From contig JBAZKW010000012.1 of the NCBI GenBank assembly GCA_041650595.1, positions 1 through 63,145 on the forward strand: a stretch of 63,145 bases of DNA. Reading direction: 5' to 3'. The notes beneath the pieces were generated by a model that worked only from the letters and a program-made list of their open reading frames with translations, ran no database searches and had not been told where the DNA came from. Each line of letters begins with the position of its first letter. The first letter of the stretch is position 1. The translations under genes and the position numbers were made by a program. Shown here piece after piece: positions 17,879-26,562 of this stretch. Source of the stretch: CALFCX01 sp041650595 (lineage in GTDB: Bacteria > Margulisbacteria > WOR-1 > JAKLHX01).

Positions 17879-18835
17879 CTAAGTTTTGAAAGGTTCTTTT
17901 TTGCTAAAATCCGGCAGGTATGTATCCGCCGAGGAAGTTTCCTGTATCAAATAATTTTCCAGCCCGAGCTCTTGCGCGTATCCTATTACTTCAAAATATT
18001 CCTCTTTAGTTAATTTCCTGTTTATTTCCGGAAAGTTCTTTGCATTATGTAACGGATTGTATTGGGACATTATGCTTATCCACATATCTTTTGAAATGCC
18101 TGCCAAATACTTCAATATTTTTTTGCTTTCATCTTTCAGCCCCGGAAGCACAAGATGCCGCGCCAGCAGTCCGCTTCTTGCTATCTCGTCCCCGTCTAAG
18201 ACCAAATTGCCGACCTGTCGAAACATTTCTCTAATGCCTGGCTTAACTGTTGCAAAATAGCTTGATGCGTTTGAATACTTCTTTGCGTTATTATCGTCAA
18301 AATATTTAATGTCCGGCATATAGATATCGATAACTTTATCTAGCAGCTCTAAAAGTTCAACACTGTCGAATCCGTTAGTATTGTAAACAATCGGCAAATC
18401 AAAGCCTTGTTTGAAAGCGATCCTCATTTCTTCCAATATCTGCGGCATAAAATGTGTCGGCGAAACAAGGTTGATATTATGACAACCCTGATTTTGTAAA
18501 TACAGCATGATTTCGTGTAGGGGCGGATTGCAATCCGCCCCTACAATATTTTTTCCGTCATTTGGTTGCGATATCTCCCAATTCTGGCAAAAAACACATC
18601 TCAGATTACAATTCGAGAAAAATATGGCGCCCGAACCTCTGCTGCCTGAAATAAAGGGTTCTTCGCCGTGGTGGGCTGTAAACGAGGCGATCTTAATTTT
18701 GTTCCCCGCACCGCAAACACCCGTTTCTCCTTTTGTCCTGTCAACGCGGCATTTGTGCCCGCACAAAATACAAGACTTTAAAATGCTGCGGGCGGCCTTG
18801 ATCTTGCTCTCTGGTATTGTTGCTTTTAAACCCAT
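17879..18835 (-). CDS. PflX-like radical SAM protein
   Basis: 318 aa. An N-terminal Cys-rich segment (CILCGHKCRVDRTKGETGVCG) precedes the radical SAM cluster motif CNLRCVFC in the form FFSNCNLRCVFCQNW. The chain then continues INLVSPTHFMPQILEEM and YNTNGFDS. It matches COG1313 (PflX, homologues of pyruvate formate-lyase activase), whose substrate is unknown. A perfect 30-bp palindromic repeat (18516-18545) lies in frame just before INLVSPTH and encodes residues around GADCNPPLHE, apparently a tolerated insertion in a surface loop. The start faces nadE across a 23-bp gap. Confidence 0.85.
   Translation of the reverse strand: MGLKATIPESKIKAARSILKSCILCGHKCRVDRTKGETGVCGAGNKIKIASFTAHHGEEPFISGSRGSGAIFFSNCNLRCVFCQNWEISQPNDGKNIVGADCNPPLHEIMLYLQNQGCHNINLVSPTHFMPQILEEMRIAFKQGFDLPIVYNTNGFDSVELLELLDKVIDIYMPDIKYFDDNNAKKYSNASSYFATVKPGIREMFRQVGNLVLDGDEIARSGLLARHLVLPGLKDESKKILKYLAGISKDMWISIMSQYNPLHNAKNFPEINRKLTKEEYFEVIGYAQELGLENYLIQETSSADTYLPDFSKKEPFKT
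18516..18545. repeat. 30-bp perfect palindrome inside the radical SAM gene
   Basis: Two exact 15-nt reverse-complement arms (18516-18530 and 18531-18545) with no loop, beginning TGTAGGGGCGGATTG. It is the same family as the palindrome at 35391-35420, which differs only in the inner bases, and related to elements at 35820-35849 and 45640-45665. Its length is a multiple of three and the reading frame is kept. Confidence 0.9.
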
Positions 18836-18858
18836 ACTTGTATATTATTATATCAACC

Positions 18859-20559
18859 ATGAATAGAAAAGATTTGTCTTGTATCCGCGTCGCGTTATGC
18901 CAGATAAACCCGACTGTCGGCGATCTCCAGGGAAACGCAAAAAAGATTTCCGAGTATATACGTTCTTCAAAAAAACACGGCTGCGATATTGCGGTTTTCC
19001 CTGAGCTTGCCGTCACCGGATATCCGCCCGAAGATCTGCTTTTAAAGCCTGATTTTATAGCCAAAAACCTGAAAGCCCTGAAAAAGATAGCGTCTTCATG
19101 TGCCGGGATCGCCGCAATAGTGGGTTTTGTAAACAAAAAAGGCGGCAGGTTATGCAATAGCGCGGCAGTAATACAGAACCGAAAGGTCATTTGTGTATAT
19201 GATAAAATTTGCCTTCCCAACTACGGCGTATTCGACGAAAAAAGATATTTCTCGCGAGGCTCAACTCTGCCCGCAATAAAGATCGGGAATGCTGTGTTTT
19301 CTGTCGGCATCTGTGAAGATTTCTGGGATGAAAAAGGGATAAAAGCGCTTGTGCCCGCAGGTTCGCTGGATTTCATGATCGCTATCAACGCCTCCCCCTA
19401 TTACGCGGGAAAGTGGAAAGAAAGAGAAAAAATGGCGGCCAGTCTTGCAAGACAAAAAAAGGCGGCCATTGCCTACGTCAATCTTGTCGGCGGGCAGGAT
19501 GAACTCGTCTTTGACGGCCATTCTTTTGTTATCAGCAGCGAGGGAAAGCTTTTCGCAAGAGCGCGCCAGTTCGAAGAAGATCTGCTGGTCGTCGATTTGC
19601 CTTGTGCAAAAAACAAAATAACGGTCAAAGCTAAAAAAGTTACAAAATTGTACCTTTTAAAATGCGGCGCCAAGAATATGCTCCCGATAGCCGGCCCCGA
19701 AGTAAACAAGCCGGCTGATAGCCCGGAAGAGATCTACAAAGCGCTATGCTTGGGACTCAAAGATTATTCAAGAAAAAACGGTTTTTCAAAAGTTGTCCTG
19801 GGTCTTTCAGGCGGAATAGATTCCGCGCTCGTAGCAGCTATCGCGGCTGACAGTCTGGGCAGCAAAAATGTCTTGGCCGTATTTATGCCCTCTCAGTACA
19901 CTTCGTCCAGAAGCGTTAATGATGCGCGAAAGCTGGCAGGCAATCTCGGGATAAGACTGGTCGAAATCGGAATAGAGAAGATTTTTTCCTCCTTTCTAAA
20001 AGCCCTGCGTCCCCATTTCAGAGGGCTTTCATTAAATATTGCCGAGGAAAATTTGCAGGCCAGAATAAGAGGCTCGCTGCTAATGGCTTTTTCCAACAAA
20101 TTCGGGCATCTTTTATTGGCCACCGGGAATAAAAGCGAAGTAAGTACAGGATATGCAACGCTCTACGGCGATATGGCAGGCGGACTTTCGTTAATAAAAG
20201 ATGTTCCAAAGACCTTGGTATATGAACTGGCCAATTACCGCAATAAGGTATCTTTGGCCATTCCAAGCAGTATTATAAACCGCGCTCCCACAGCGGAGCT
20301 TAAGCACCGGCAAAAAGACCAGGATACGCTCCCCCCTTACAATATCCTTGACAGGATAATCTCCGCATACGTAGAAAAGGACTTTAGCGTAGAAAAGATC
20401 GCAAAGAAAGGGATTAACTCGGGAACGGTAAAAAGAACGGTTGGCATGATAGATAAAAGCGAGTACAAAAGGCGCCAGGCCGCCCCCGGAATAAAAATAA
20501 CCCCAAAAGCTTTCGGCAAAGACCGGCGGATGCCGATCACCAATAAGTTTTTTGCTTAG
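18859..20559 (+). CDS. nadE: Glutamine-dependent NAD+ synthetase
   Basis: 566 aa from the ATG at 18859. An upstream in-frame start at 18817 would overlap the divergent gene and adds hydrophobic residues not seen in the family. The N-terminal nitrilase-type glutaminase has FPELAVTGYPPEDLL (catalytic Glu), the lysine in YDKICLPNYGVFDEKR and the nucleophile Cys in VGICEDFW. The C-terminal synthetase domain has the PP-loop GLSGGIDSALVAAIA and ATGNKSE. It converts deamido-NAD to NAD using glutamine. A TATTAT-like box lies about 10 nt before the ATG with no Shine-Dalgarno, suggesting a leaderless transcript. Confidence 0.96.
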   Translation: MNRKDLSCIRVALCQINPTVGDLQGNAKKISEYIRSSKKHGCDIAVFPELAVTGYPPEDLLLKPDFIAKNLKALKKIASSCAGIAAIVGFVNKKGGRLCNSAAVIQNRKVICVYDKICLPNYGVFDEKRYFSRGSTLPAIKIGNAVFSVGICEDFWDEKGIKALVPAGSLDFMIAINASPYYAGKWKEREKMAASLARQKKAAIAYVNLVGGQDELVFDGHSFVISSEGKLFARARQFEEDLLVVDLPCAKNKITVKAKKVTKLYLLKCGAKNMLPIAGPEVNKPADSPEEIYKALCLGLKDYSRKNGFSKVVLGLSGGIDSALVAAIAADSLGSKNVLAVFMPSQYTSSRSVNDARKLAGNLGIRLVEIGIEKIFSSFLKALRPHFRGLSLNIAEENLQARIRGSLLMAFSNKFGHLLLATGNKSEVSTGYATLYGDMAGGLSLIKDVPKTLVYELANYRNKVSLAIPSSIINRAPTAELKHRQKDQDTLPPYNILDRIISAYVEKDFSVEKIAKKGINSGTVKRTVGMIDKSEYKRRQAAPGIKITPKAFGKDRRMPITNKFFA

Positions 20560-20587
20560 GTTTGTACGCATAAAGTCGGGCCAACAG

Positions 20588-20615
20588 TTTACAAAAACTC
20601 AATTCTTGTTATAAT
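20588..20615 (+). promoter_or_regulatory. Promoter of the acyl-activation operon, apparently leaderless
   Basis: TTTACA (20588-20593), 16-bp spacer, TATAAT (20610-20615), then 9 nt to the ATG at 20625. No Shine-Dalgarno lies between. Confidence 0.6.
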
Positions 20616-20624
20616 ACTTCCATT

Positions 20625-22343
20625 ATGAACAAACCAATACTTGTCGTGCCGGAAATGCTAAAAATGGACGAGAAGAAATTTTCTCCGCACCCCGCTCTCA
20701 AGATTCGGCAGGAAAACGACTCTTACAAGGTTTTTACCTACAAAGAATTTGTTGAGGCGCTCACCAGAGTAAGCGCTTTTTTAGCGGGCCGTGGCGTCCG
20801 CAAGAATGACAAAGTAGTGCTTCTGTGCGAGAACCGGCCCGAATGGCCGATAGTATATTTTGGGATAGCAAATATCGGCGCGGTAACTGTGCCGCTGGAT
20901 CCCAAACTGGAGCCGGAAGAGATCAGAAATCTCGTGGTCAACAGCGATTCGACAATGCTGTTTTCCTCTTCAACGTTGATGGAAAAAGTGGACGCCATAA
21001 GGAATGAGATCGGCAACATAAAAGATATTGTGAATATAGACGGGGCCCTGCAAGATGTATTGAACAAGCCTGCCGACAAAGTCTTTCTATCAAATGCGCA
21101 AAATATGGCAAAAGAGGTCGTCCCGCAAGATCTTCTGTCAATAATCTATACTTCCGGGACTACCGGCAATCCGAAGGGTGTCATGCTGACCCACATGAAT
21201 ATACTGTCCAACGTCGCAATGATAGATCCGATATTCTGGATGCTCGGCCCCGGGGACAACTTCCTTTCGGTGCTTCCCAATTATCATACATTCGAGACTA
21301 CCGCCGGAATGTTCTGTGCACTTTTTAAGGGCTGCTGCATTACTTATGCGGAAAGTCTCAAATCTTACAATCTGTTAAGGAACATGCAGGAAACCAGGAC
21401 CTCCGTATTATGTGCCGTACCTCTTTTGTACAAGCTCTTTGCCGAAGGAATTGACCGTCAGATACAGGAAAAAGGATTTTTTGCCGGGATACTTTTCGGG
21501 ATACTGACCGGGCTTGCCAAACTTTTCAGGATGATCTTCCGCAGGAATTTTGGCCGTTTGTTTTTCGGCATGATACACAGAAAATTCGGGGGTAATATAA
21601 GATTTTTTGTCAGCGGCGGGGCGGCGCTTGATCCCGAACTGATAAAAAAGTTCGATCTTATGGGTTTTACCATACTGCAGGGATACGGGCTTACCGAGAC
21701 TTCACCGATACTTTCCGCATGCACTCTGGACAACAATGTTTTCGGCTCCGTCGGCAAAGCGCTTCCGGGCATAGAAATAAAGATAAATGACCCGTCAAAA
21801 GACGGTATAGGCGAAATAATTGCAAGAGGCTCCAACATCATGATCGGCTATTACAAAAATGAAGAGGCGACTAAAGAAGTCATCAGGGACGGCTGGTTCC
21901 ATACGGGAGACCTGGGACGCTTCGACAAGAACGGCAACTTGTATATAACCGGAAGGTGTAAAGATGTGATCGTCCTTGGGTCGGGCGTAAATGTATATCC
22001 CGATGAAGCTGAGTTCACCCTTTCCAAAAGCCCATTCATCTCAGAGGTCTGCGTGTTCGGACATTTGATCAAAGACGGAGTGCGGTCCGGTATGGAAGAA
22101 GTGCATTGCGCAGCGGTCCCCAATATGGAGTATTTTGCGGATTGGGCGATGAAAAACGGCCAAAAACTCTCCGACGAGCTGATAAATGGAACTATAGGAA
22201 AAGAAATCGATCGTCTTAGCTTGAATCTGACCAATTACAAAAGACCGGCCAAATGCTATGTTTCCGGGGAACCTCTTCCAAAAACAACGACAAAGAAAAT
22301 AAAGCGAGCTGTTGTCAAAAAAAACTACTGCGAAGAAAAATAA
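20625..22343 (+). CDS. Long-chain acyl-CoA/acyl-ACP synthetase (AMP-binding family)
   Basis: 572 aa. It has the adenylate-forming P-loop IIYTSGTTGNPKGVMLTH, the A5-type motif GYGLTETSP, the WFHTGDLGRF motif and the C-terminal TGRCKDVIVLGSGVNVYPDE. A hydrophobic insertion (GILFGILTGLAKLFRMIFRR) suggests peripheral membrane contact, as in fatty-acid ligases. The catalytic lysine is in PKTTTKKIKR near the end. It activates a fatty acid with ATP. Because an acyl carrier protein gene follows at once and an acyltransferase gene overlaps that, the acceptor is more likely ACP than CoA (inference). Confidence 0.88.
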   Translation: MNKPILVVPEMLKMDEKKFSPHPALKIRQENDSYKVFTYKEFVEALTRVSAFLAGRGVRKNDKVVLLCENRPEWPIVYFGIANIGAVTVPLDPKLEPEEIRNLVVNSDSTMLFSSSTLMEKVDAIRNEIGNIKDIVNIDGALQDVLNKPADKVFLSNAQNMAKEVVPQDLLSIIYTSGTTGNPKGVMLTHMNILSNVAMIDPIFWMLGPGDNFLSVLPNYHTFETTAGMFCALFKGCCITYAESLKSYNLLRNMQETRTSVLCAVPLLYKLFAEGIDRQIQEKGFFAGILFGILTGLAKLFRMIFRRNFGRLFFGMIHRKFGGNIRFFVSGGAALDPELIKKFDLMGFTILQGYGLTETSPILSACTLDNNVFGSVGKALPGIEIKINDPSKDGIGEIIARGSNIMIGYYKNEEATKEVIRDGWFHTGDLGRFDKNGNLYITGRCKDVIVLGSGVNVYPDEAEFTLSKSPFISEVCVFGHLIKDGVRSGMEEVHCAAVPNMEYFADWAMKNGQKLSDELINGTIGKEIDRLSLNLTNYKRPAKCYVSGEPLPKTTTKKIKRAVVKKNYCEEK

Positions 22344-22353
22344 AGGAGGAAAA

Positions 22354-22596
22354 ATGGAAAACATAGAGAACGAGGTCAAAGAGATCGTGTCCAGAGTGAT
22401 CAAGATCCCCGTTGAAAAGATCGACCCCAGTGCGGACCTGTTCAAGGATCTAGGAGTAGATTCTTTGCTGGGGGTTGAGATCTTCGCATCGCTCGACAAA
22501 AAGTTTAGTATCGACATACCGGAAAACAGGCTGGAAAAAATAAGGACATTAAATGATATGATCGCAATTGCAAAAGAAAAGATGAATGCAAAATAA
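22354..22596 (+). CDS. Acyl carrier protein
   Basis: 80 aa from the ATG at 22354, chosen because TAAAGGAGG lies just upstream (an earlier in-frame start runs inside the previous gene). A four-helix ACP pattern is visible, with the phosphopantetheine serine in LGVDSLLGVE and an acidic helix II (EIFASLDKKFSIDIPE). It is probably the dedicated carrier for the upstream ligase and downstream acyltransferase rather than the main fatty-acid-synthase ACP, since no fab genes are nearby. Confidence 0.92.
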   Translation: MENIENEVKEIVSRVIKIPVEKIDPSADLFKDLGVDSLLGVEIFASLDKKFSIDIPENRLEKIRTLNDMIAIAKEKMNAK

Positions 22597-23323
22597 CTGC
22601 CTTTCGCAGGACACTTCCGCTTACTGGAGAAAACTCCTAAAAATAGACGCCCCTTTACCTGAAGGATTCGTCAAAAAGACAGACAGTTTTCTAAGTGTTT
22701 TTAGGCCCGGATTCAATTCATTTATAGAAATACTCGCGCACAAGCTCACGGCCCTTTCAAGTGAAGGGGCAAAAGACCTCCCAGCGGCTCCTTTTATTCT
22801 GGCCTCAAACCATTCGAGTATCCTGGATTTCCCGGCTGTGTTCTTTTGCTTGCCAAAAGATCTGAGGGAAAAGACCGTGGCCATATACAAAGTCTATTAC
22901 GACAAAAATCCGATGGCTAAATTTTTTATAAAACTATTTACAAAGTCGCTGTCTGTGGATATGGATAAAAAACCGTGGGAAGCACTTTCTGCTGCCGCAA
23001 CGGTACTAAGATCTGGATATTGCCTTTATATAGCGCCCGAAGGCACCAGAAGTAAGGGTGGAGAGGTCCTGCCCTTTAAGCCCGGCGTGGGAACGCTGGC
23101 CGTGGAAACAAAGACCCCCGTAGTCCCGGTATTCATAAAGGGCGCAGATAAAGTACTGCCGCGCGGCAGTTTTATACCTAAAAAGAATGCCATAAAAGTA
23201 ATATTCGGAAAGGCGATCGATCTGTCTGTTTTTTTTGACAAAAAAGAGTTTTGTCCAGCCTACGATGTATATAAAGAGGCCGCGGACCTTATAAGACAAA
23301 GGATACTGGAACTGAGCCAATAA
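22586..23323 (+). CDS. PlsC-like 1-acylglycerol-3-phosphate acyltransferase
   Basis: 245 aa. It contains the acyltransferase motifs NHSSILD (HX4D catalytic box), the substrate box EGTRSKGGEVLPFKPG and VVPVFIKGADKVLP. It transfers an acyl chain to (lyso)phospholipid or acylglycerol phosphate at the membrane. Its ATG overlaps the end of the ACP gene by 11 bp, so the ligase, ACP and acyltransferase form a tight operon that looks like a split version of the E. coli Aas bifunctional enzyme. Confidence 0.88.
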   Translation: MQNNCLSQDTSAYWRKLLKIDAPLPEGFVKKTDSFLSVFRPGFNSFIEILAHKLTALSSEGAKDLPAAPFILASNHSSILDFPAVFFCLPKDLREKTVAIYKVYYDKNPMAKFFIKLFTKSLSVDMDKKPWEALSAAATVLRSGYCLYIAPEGTRSKGGEVLPFKPGVGTLAVETKTPVVPVFIKGADKVLPRGSFIPKKNAIKVIFGKAIDLSVFFDKKEFCPAYDVYKEAADLIRQRILELSQ

Positions 23324-23387
23324 TATGAAGTTTACAGGATTTGTAACTTATTATATAATCTTTGAAATCACCTTCGGAGGATAAAAA

Positions 23388-23543
23388 ATGAAAAGACGGT
23401 ATATTTGGGGCGGCTTCGTAATTCTAATCGGCGCGATTTTATTTCTTGAGGCGGCTGGTATTGTTACTGGGAACATTTGGAGATATATGTGGGCCATTGT
23501 CCTCGTTCTAATAGGAATAGGAATGATGTTCCCTGAAAGATAA
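23388..23543 (+). CDS. Small two-helix membrane protein (LiaF/DUF5668-like)
   Basis: 51 aa, starting at the ATG at 23388 with CGGAGG 7 nt upstream and a TATAAT-like box about 30 nt upstream. It reads MKRRYIWGGF at the start and GIGMMFPER at the end, with two hydrophobic segments (VILIGAILFLEAAG and MWAIVLVLIGIG) and a central NIWRY. This pattern (basic start, helix, W-x-Y, helix, LIGIG) resembles the LiaI/LiaF-type N-terminal membrane region (DUF5668). Function unknown. Confidence 0.7.
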   Translation: MKRRYIWGGFVILIGAILFLEAAGIVTGNIWRYMWAIVLVLIGIGMMFPER

Positions 23544-23558
23544 GACAAATCGCGTGGT

Positions 23559-24800
23559 TTATAGCTGTTTTGCTGCATTAAACACGATAAACCCCGTGAT
23601 AGGGATCAAGCTAATTAATGCCCCCGAGGCCAGCGCGGCCGGCGCACCAAAATGTTGCGCAGCTAAACCGGATATAAAAGACCCTAACGGCATCAGGCCC
23701 ATAAAAGAAAGCACATAAAAACTCACTATCCTGCCCCTTAAATTATTTGGCACCTCGTTTTGTATATATGTATTGACCGAAGCGGCTTGAGAAACAATGC
23801 CCCACCCAAGTACTGCCAGGGCAGCCATAGATATATATAACACTGAAGATGAAGCAAACACCAAAAGTGAAGCGGCGATCAAAAATGTGCTCGCAAAAAT
23901 CAACCGTATAAGATCTATGCGCCCGCTGAACTGCGCAAGCATAAAAGCCCCCGTAAGCGCTCCAAGACCAGAGAAAGCCATCAAAGTCCCCAGCCCCTGG
24001 GCGCCGGAGTGAAAAATATCTCTTGCGAATACAGGCATTAATATGGTATAAGGCATGATAAAAATAGAGGTAAATGCGACTAGTACAAGAGAAAACAGAA
24101 CTTTTTTGTTTTTAAGGATATATTTAAGCCCCTCAGCAAATGCGGAACGCGCCGAAACGATTGATTTGGTTTTTGGGTTGAAATCCCCTTTTAAGAAAAA
24201 CAATGCCATAATAACGCCCGTAAACGTTGTTGCATTAATGAAATAACAGGATTCGATGCTTACAAACCCAATTATATAGCCGGCTATCGCGGGGCCGATT
24301 ATCCTGGTGGTGTTAAAAGCAAGCGAATTAAGCGCTATCGCATTTCCCAAGGACCTGGGAGCGACAAGCTCTGCCACAAAAGCTTGGCGTGCCGGCGAGT
24401 CAATTGCAGTAGCAATACCTATCAAAAAGACGATGACCGCAAGAATATTAAAGTTTATCCCGCCAGTAAAGATGAGGGCCCCTATAAGAAAAGACAACGC
24501 TGCAAAGACTATTTGCGTCGCTATAAGAAGATTTTTCTTGTTCTGATGGTCAGCTATTATGCCTCCTATCGGTGAAAAGAATAATAATGGAAGCCCTGCA
24601 ATAGTATTTATTAATCCCAGCAGGAATTTTGATCCGGTCATATCATATACAAGCCAACCCTGCGCTATCATCTGAATCCACAAACCTATATTAGAAACCC
24701 CTTCGTTGAACCAAAAATTCCGGTAATTTGGGTATTTTAGCGCTTCAAATGCTTTTGGTATCTTTTGCCAGATACCTGGCGTATCTATTTCTGATTCCAT
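23559..24800 (-). CDS. MFS transporter (MFS_3 / exporter type)
   Basis: 413 aa with about 12 membrane helices. The N terminus (ALKYPNYRNFWFNEGVSNIGLWIQMIAQGWLVYDMTGS) and the A-motif-like GGIIADHQNKKNLL fit the MFS_3 family (PF05977; EntS-like exporters). SPARQAFVAELV and GPAIAGYIIG are further family motifs. The substrate is unknown. It converges with the acyl-ligase/ACP/acyltransferase operon. In E. coli the lysophospholipid flippase LplT is an MFS protein paired with Aas, so a lipid-related role is possible but unproven. Confidence 0.85.
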   Translation of the reverse strand: MESEIDTPGIWQKIPKAFEALKYPNYRNFWFNEGVSNIGLWIQMIAQGWLVYDMTGSKFLLGLINTIAGLPLLFFSPIGGIIADHQNKKNLLIATQIVFAALSFLIGALIFTGGINFNILAVIVFLIGIATAIDSPARQAFVAELVAPRSLGNAIALNSLAFNTTRIIGPAIAGYIIGFVSIESCYFINATTFTGVIMALFFLKGDFNPKTKSIVSARSAFAEGLKYILKNKKVLFSLVLVAFTSIFIMPYTILMPVFARDIFHSGAQGLGTLMAFSGLGALTGAFMLAQFSGRIDLIRLIFASTFLIAASLLVFASSSVLYISMAALAVLGWGIVSQAASVNTYIQNEVPNNLRGRIVSFYVLSFMGLMPLGSFISGLAAQHFGAPAALASGALISLIPITGFIVFNAAKQL

Positions 24801-24838
24801 ACCATAATTATTTCTAATGTTTCCGGATTAAAAAGGAT

Positions 24839-25402
24839 TCAATACTTCTTCAACTTTTCCAAAAGCGCGGGATGATCTCTTTTGAACATGGCGTATACAG
24901 TGGCATCATATCTTTTGCCGTTTTTTATGACAAAATCTTTATAAACCCCTTCAACAATGCCGTCAAACGCTTTGAACAGTTTGTCGCTATTTTTGTTATA
25001 ACTGTAGATCGTTCCTACTATTTTATGCATATTAAAGGTTTCAAATGCTATCTTTATTCCTTCTACTGACAATATCAAGCCCCAAATTTTATTCTTTAAA
25101 CTGTCATCTCCCACAAGCACGTCCATAGCAAGGTTTTTATTCCTCCACACAATATCGTGAAACATTACCATCCCTATAGGCCTGCACAGCTTTTCGCTTT
25201 CAATGATAAAATATCGTTTTGAGGCTAAGTCGTGGCCTCCCTCCCTCAACATTGACAGCACCTTTTCCTTAAGGGCCTTATCGTCATGCGAAGGAACATA
25301 ATATAAGTTTGTTGCAAAGTCCGAGTTTTTAAGCCAGCTTTTGATCAGCTCAATATCTTTGTAGTTGGCTTTTCTTGCCTTGACTTTGTATTTTTCTATC
25401 AT
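24839..25402 (-). CDS. GNAT-family acetyltransferase (RimJ/RimL-like)
   Basis: 187 aa. It opens VKARKANYKDIELIKSWLKNSDF, the usual RimJ/RimL-type N-acetyltransferase start. It continues with IGMVMFHDIVWRNKNLAMDVLVGD and the acceptor/CoA strand FETFNMHKIVGTIYSYNKNSDKLF. The acetyl acceptor is unknown. It overlaps the upstream gene by 4 bp, so the two are cotranscribed. Confidence 0.75.
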   Translation of the reverse strand: MIEKYKVKARKANYKDIELIKSWLKNSDFATNLYYVPSHDDKALKEKVLSMLREGGHDLASKRYFIIESEKLCRPIGMVMFHDIVWRNKNLAMDVLVGDDSLKNKIWGLILSVEGIKIAFETFNMHKIVGTIYSYNKNSDKLFKAFDGIVEGVYKDFVIKNGKRYDATVYAMFKRDHPALLEKLKKY

Positions 25403-25899
25403 AGGTTTTTCCCAAACAGCGTATAAGCAAATGCGTCAACATATTTAAGATCGTAGTACACATGCTCTTTCATGTGCACTTCCTTTTCAAATCCGATGGC
25501 TTCAAGTATCTTAATTTGGTCGGTTTCCGATGTCAGGATGTTTGATCTCATGCAAAACAAGTTCTCTTTACTAAATTTTGCCGCGATTATTGGTTTAGCC
25601 GTTCTTGCAAACTCATTATGATCTATATCTATGCCGTTTTTGGTCAATATTACAAGTGACGCATCCCTATAATCCGGCCTTTTGGGATATATAAGTAGAA
25701 GACCAGCCATGCTTTTTGTCAGGTTTTCGTATATCACTGAGCTCTCTGGTGTTTTTTTTGCTTCAAACATGAAATATTGGACATCCTCAACAGACAAATA
25801 TGTGGAACTTTGTCCCAAAAAATAGGAGAATTTAAAGGGGCTCAGGTCTTTTATGTGGTTATCAACTATTGATTTTGTAGCCTTTAAACTACTGTACAT
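25399..25899 (-). CDS. Unrecognised protein, possibly GNAT-like
   Basis: 166 aa. Segments such as MAGLLLIYPKRPDYRDASLVILT and ILEAIGFEKEVHMKEHVYYDLKYVDAFAYTLFGKNL look like the late strands of a GNAT fold (LEAIGFEKE plus a C-terminal acceptor strand), but the CoA-binding loop is not clear. It overlaps the following acetyltransferase gene by 4 bp. A TATAAT box (25908-25913, minus strand) ends 8 nt before the ATG with no Shine-Dalgarno, suggesting a leaderless mRNA. Confidence 0.5.
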   Translation of the reverse strand: MYSSLKATKSIVDNHIKDLSPFKFSYFLGQSSTYLSVEDVQYFMFEAKKTPESSVIYENLTKSMAGLLLIYPKRPDYRDASLVILTKNGIDIDHNEFARTAKPIIAAKFSKENLFCMRSNILTSETDQIKILEAIGFEKEVHMKEHVYYDLKYVDAFAYTLFGKNL

Positions 25900-25939
25900 T
25901 AATCAATATTATACACTTATAAACCCGGGACTTTCAACA

Positions 25940-26383
25940 TTAGAAACTGAAGAACTTCTGCGGTGTTGGGCTGTCCTTTGCGATTGGAGGGGTGTTCTTT
26001 GGCTGTAAAAATGTTTTCTTTGGAATGATCGGGTTGATCGAAACATTCGGTTTTTGGCTAAGCGCTGTTTTTTTGTCCGCCAAATAGATATTGTCCGTGT
26101 CGCGCACTATCCCCGATATTTTTATCCCAACACCGTCGCCTTTTTTGGCTTTTTGAACGTCCTCATGTTCAATTTGCATGGATTCCACAGTTTGCACAAG
26201 ATCGGTAGTATGCCCTTTGATATGTATGATATCCCCCACTTTAATCGGGTTCTTTAGGGTTGTCGTAACTACATGTATTTTTTCAAATATATGTTCTATT
26301 TTGCCGACAAGCTTTTCTTTTTTGGCTTTTTTTGTGGGCTTCTTCGTTTTTGGGACCTTTTTTGTCTTTTTTACATTACCCAT
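25940..26383 (-). CDS. EF-Tu domain-2-like beta-barrel protein with basic and Pro-rich tails
   Basis: 147 aa. Residues about 25-100 (VGKIEHIFEKIHVVTTTL, KVGDIIHIKGHT, VESMQIEHEDVQKAKKGDGVGIKI) form the second-domain beta-barrel pattern of translational GTPases. Stand-alone versions are annotated as translation elongation factor-like proteins of unknown role. Here the barrel has a Lys/Pro-rich N tail (KKTKKVPKTKKPTKKAKK) and a Pro-rich C tail with FLQPKNTPP and SPTPQKFF. There is no GTPase domain. GAGGGAGGAG lies upstream of the ATG. Confidence 0.6.
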   Translation of the reverse strand: MGNVKKTKKVPKTKKPTKKAKKEKLVGKIEHIFEKIHVVTTTLKNPIKVGDIIHIKGHTTDLVQTVESMQIEHEDVQKAKKGDGVGIKISGIVRDTDNIYLADKKTALSQKPNVSINPIIPKKTFLQPKNTPPIAKDSPTPQKFFSF

Positions 26384-26562
26384 GACAAAGCTCCTCCCTC
26401 ATGAAGTTTGCAAAGATTATATCATACGTGCCTTAGCAATATGTGTTTGTGATGATAGCTAAAACCATTGAATCAACAAAATGTTAGATCGGCAAAGGGG
26501 GGAATCCGCTTCCTTGGCTCTAATTAACCTGACGGATCAGCTACGTCTACCGCCGGCAAAAT

